This document shows, one piece after another, positions 61,744 through 64,000 of a stretch of 64,000 bases of DNA (within the stretch, counting starts at the first letter, position 1; every line of letters begins with the position of its first letter). The DNA lies in contig NW_013657654.1 in NCBI RefSeq assembly GCF_000142905.1, forward strand, positions 327,281 to 391,280, given 5' to 3'. Below the pieces are notes generated by a model that saw nothing but the letters and a program-made list of their open reading frames with translations, ran no database searches and was not told the DNA's origin. The position numbers and the translations under genes were made by a program. Source of the DNA: Thecamonas trahens ATCC 50062. Its lineage: Eukaryota; Apusozoa; Apusomonadida; Apusomonadidae.

Positions 61744-62234
61744 CGTCGAGAGAGAGAGCTGTGTCTGGCCTGTGAGCCTGGTGGTTGTCGTCCTCGTCCG
61801 TGTCTCCCTTCCCCGCCCGCTTGCCTGCCTGACAAGGCGACTCGGCTCTTTTGGCGCCAACCACCAGCCACGATTGAATTACCTTGAATTAATGGTACGA
61901 TTACCACCACAACAACTAATCGTATACTGCACTGCCCCACGCGCCCAACGATTACCACCACAACAAATACTCGTACGGTGGTGGAGACCAATTATCGAGC
62001 GGCTGAAGTCAGTGTCGGGGGGGGTCATCACTCCAATACACGCCACGCACAGCCGCTACCCCCCCCCCCCCCTCCCCCCCCCACACACGCACACACGCAC
62101 AACCACCACACACCATCCATATCCACACACACGCCTTGTGCTCCACAAGTGTAGTGTACTGGTAACCTCCCACACCCAGCCTCTAGCATCCACCACCACC
62201 ACCACCACCACCACCACCTCGTCTCACAGTGACC
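61744..62234. promoter_or_regulatory. divergent promoter region with direct and inverted repeats
   Basis: Between the SNF2 gene (-) and a beta-helix gene (+). cgattaccaccacaacaa occurs at 61898-61915 and again at 61950-61967. The first copy is flanked by an inverted pair tacgatta (61896-61903) / taatcgta (61917-61924). A C-run (about 62060-62082) and a (CCA)n stretch (about 62192-62217) lie just before the plus-strand ATG. Confidence 0.6.
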
Positions 62235-64000
62235 ATGCTGAAGCCGCTCCTGGTCGCCATGGTGGTCATGGTCATGGTCATCGGCACGGCGACCACTCCA
62301 ACTACGGCTGCCACCGTCACTGTCTCTCCCACAAGCTACACTGTTGCGGAGATTCAATCTGTGCTCTCATCGGTTACAGCAGGTACCACAGTGGTCGTCC
62401 CCTCGGGCACGTACACTGGCTGCGCCATCAGTGGCCCCCTCTCGTTCCCATCCTTTGCGGATAACGTGGTTCTGCAAGGTGCTGGCCTCGGACGAACCAT
62501 CATTGACTGCTCTGCTGACAATGAGAGGATTGTCATGCTGGCCAACACCGGGCAAAACGCCATCGTGGAGCACATGACTTTGCGCGGCGGATCCGCGACT
62601 GATCTTGCTGCAGACAGGCACGGTGGATGTGTGGAGCATTCGGGCTCGGGCTCGTTTGTTCTGCGACATCTGCATCTGGACGGATGTAGTGTCGGCGGTA
62701 GTGGCTCGAGCATTGGCTACAAGGGCGGCGCCATCCACGTTGGTGGTTCCAGCGCCGCATCGCGGATCGAGGATGTGCGTATCACCAACTCGTACGCACA
62801 GACCGGCGGTGGTGCCCTCGCCCACACTTCGTCTACTGCGCTCACTCTCGAGCGTGTGGTCATTGAGGACTGCTCGGCGGGCATCGGCGGCGGGCTGTAC
62901 ATTGCTTCGACCTCCAGCTTCTTCATGATCGATTCTACTGTCCGCCGCACAACTGCTGTGGCGGACGGCGGTGGGCTGTACTTGAAGCTCTCCGGTACTC
63001 GCGACCTCTCATCGGTCACGGTTGCCGATTGCTCAGCTGGCGGCAACGGCGGCGGCATGAGTGCCACCACGGGTAACTTCCTGGTCAACTCGATCGTGCT
63101 CTCGGGCAACACTGCGGTAAGTGGCGGCGGCCTTTCCGCGTCAGCCGTCTCGGGCACTTTTACCAATGCCTATGTTTTGGGAAACGTGGCTGTCACGGGT
63201 GGTGGTGTGCACTCGTTTGGATCTTCGAGCTTTGGCCTTGTTGGTGCCGTCATCTCTGGCAACACCGCATCTGGCGGCAACGGCGGCGGCGTGAACCTTG
63301 AAAACGGCCAACTCAGAGCCTGACCGACTCGATCCTGTCACACAACGTCGCGACCGGGTGTGGCGGCGGGATGACGACTTCCATCTCGGGCTCGACGTCG
63401 TCGTCATCCAACGTCACGTTCCTCGCCAACACGGCCAGTTCCAACGGGGGCGGCCTTTGTGCACTCGGCGCTCACACGGTCGACATATTGCCAGCGTTCT
63501 TCACTGGCAACACGGCGGGCAACCATGGCGGTGGCATCTACATTGCCGGGCCAGCGGTCAGGACCTTTGATTCGGCCAAGCTTGAGGGTAACGTCGCCAC
63601 CAACGGCTCGGCCGTGTGGTTCGGCGCCGGCTCGTCGTCGTCGCTCCGCAACTCGCTTGTGACGCGCAACCTCGCCACTGGTGTCGGCGCGGTGTATCTG
63701 GAGGAGGATGGGTCCAGCTTTGTCGACTTGGACGGATCGCAAGTGTGTGGCAACTACGGGCCGGCGCCGCAGCTCGGCCTCAACATCTACTGCGGCACCA
63801 TTGGGCGTCTCTCGGGTGGTACGCCTCCCACAGGAGAGTGCCACGGGACCGGGCTCTGCGCGCACGGCCCGGACACCTGCACCTTTGCGTTTGTCCCGAC
63901 CTCGTGCTCATCGTGTGCGGCAGGATGGAGCGGCCTCGAGTGCGATGTTCCTGAAAACTGCGCGGAGGTGTCCGTCTCCGGCTGCCTCGCGTGTGCACCC
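62235..64000 (+). CDS. beta-helix surface protein, 3' end outside window; one frame break
   Basis: ATG 62235 starts MLKPLLVAMVVMVMVIGTAT, a signal peptide (the GTG at 62229 is not needed). It continues with TVAEIQSVLSSVTAGTTVVV, an entry strand typical of right-handed beta-helix proteins. Repeated GGGLY/GGGMSA turns follow (GIGGGLYIASTS, GNGGGMSATTG, GGNGGGVNLENG). After GQLRA the frame hits TGA at 63321-63323, but the adjacent frame continues LTDSILSHNVATGCGGGM to the window edge. That stretch ends in a Cys-rich EGF-like stalk (CSSCAAGWSGLECDVPENC). One extra C in the CC at 63320-63321 joins them. It resembles the 26499-30649 protein and probably also ends in membrane segments beyond the window. 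Confidence 0.78.

Overview
The window comes from a GC-rich, gene-dense nuclear genome of a unicellular eukaryote. It carries eukaryote-only genes (SF3B6, SPB1/FTSJ3, SLC44, MEAK7, NUP133, an ERCC6L/PICH-type SNF2 protein, RhoGAP, tyrosine-kinase-like kinases), spliceosomal introns with GTATGT/GTACGT donors, and very short intergenic gaps. Large receptor kinases and cyclases, Cys-rich CGVC repeats, beta-helix surface proteins and HTTM/DUF4197 proteins would suit an apusomonad such as Thecamonas. That placement is inference from gene content and could not be confirmed here. There is one 100-base assembly gap. No RNA gene, transposase or CRISPR array was found.

Layout. 1-4326: 3' part of a coiled-coil gene. 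4354-5046(-): MoaC-like molybdopterin enzyme. 5527-6300(+): splicing factor SF3B6 with one intron. 6333-10025(-): rRNA methyltransferase SPB1 with an apparent AT-AC intron. 10525-11307(+): unknown. 11467-13977(+): SLC44 choline-transporter-like protein. 14126-15631(+): Ser/Thr kinase. 16277-16900(+): unknown. 17552-22312(+): substrate-binding-protein/double-kinase receptor. 22351-24057(-): MEAK7-like TLDc protein. 24349-25971(-): HTTM membrane protein. 26499-30649(+): beta-helix membrane protein. 30878-35391(+): multi-TIR protein. 35459-39939(-): receptor nucleotide cyclase. 40634-43246(+): coiled-coil/His-rich protein. 43251-45250(-): RGG-PH-RhoGAP protein. 46388-47143(+): DUF4197 protein. 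47183-50733(-): NUP133. 51543-52322(-): Cys-motif membrane protein. 52957-53351 and 53460-57936(+): two unknown genes, the second RhoGAP-like. 57949-61743(-): P-loop/PICH SNF2 fusion. 62235-64000(+): a second beta-helix protein, running off the window.

Functionally the region mixes housekeeping genes (splicing, ribosome biogenesis, nuclear pore, cofactor synthesis) with environment sensing (receptor kinase, receptor cyclase, beta-helix surface proteins) and signalling (TIR, RhoGAP, kinase). Most genes sit as convergent or divergent pairs with only 12-70 bases between stops.

A striking technical feature is that eight reading-frame breaks, spread over seven genes, all have the same sign. Each is repaired by one extra base in a short homopolymer, which points to homopolymer under-calls in the assembly rather than to pseudogenes. 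The strongest biological observations are the multi-TIR gene, the P-loop/PICH fusion, the substrate-binding-protein/double-kinase receptor and the putative U12-type AT-AC intron in SPB1.
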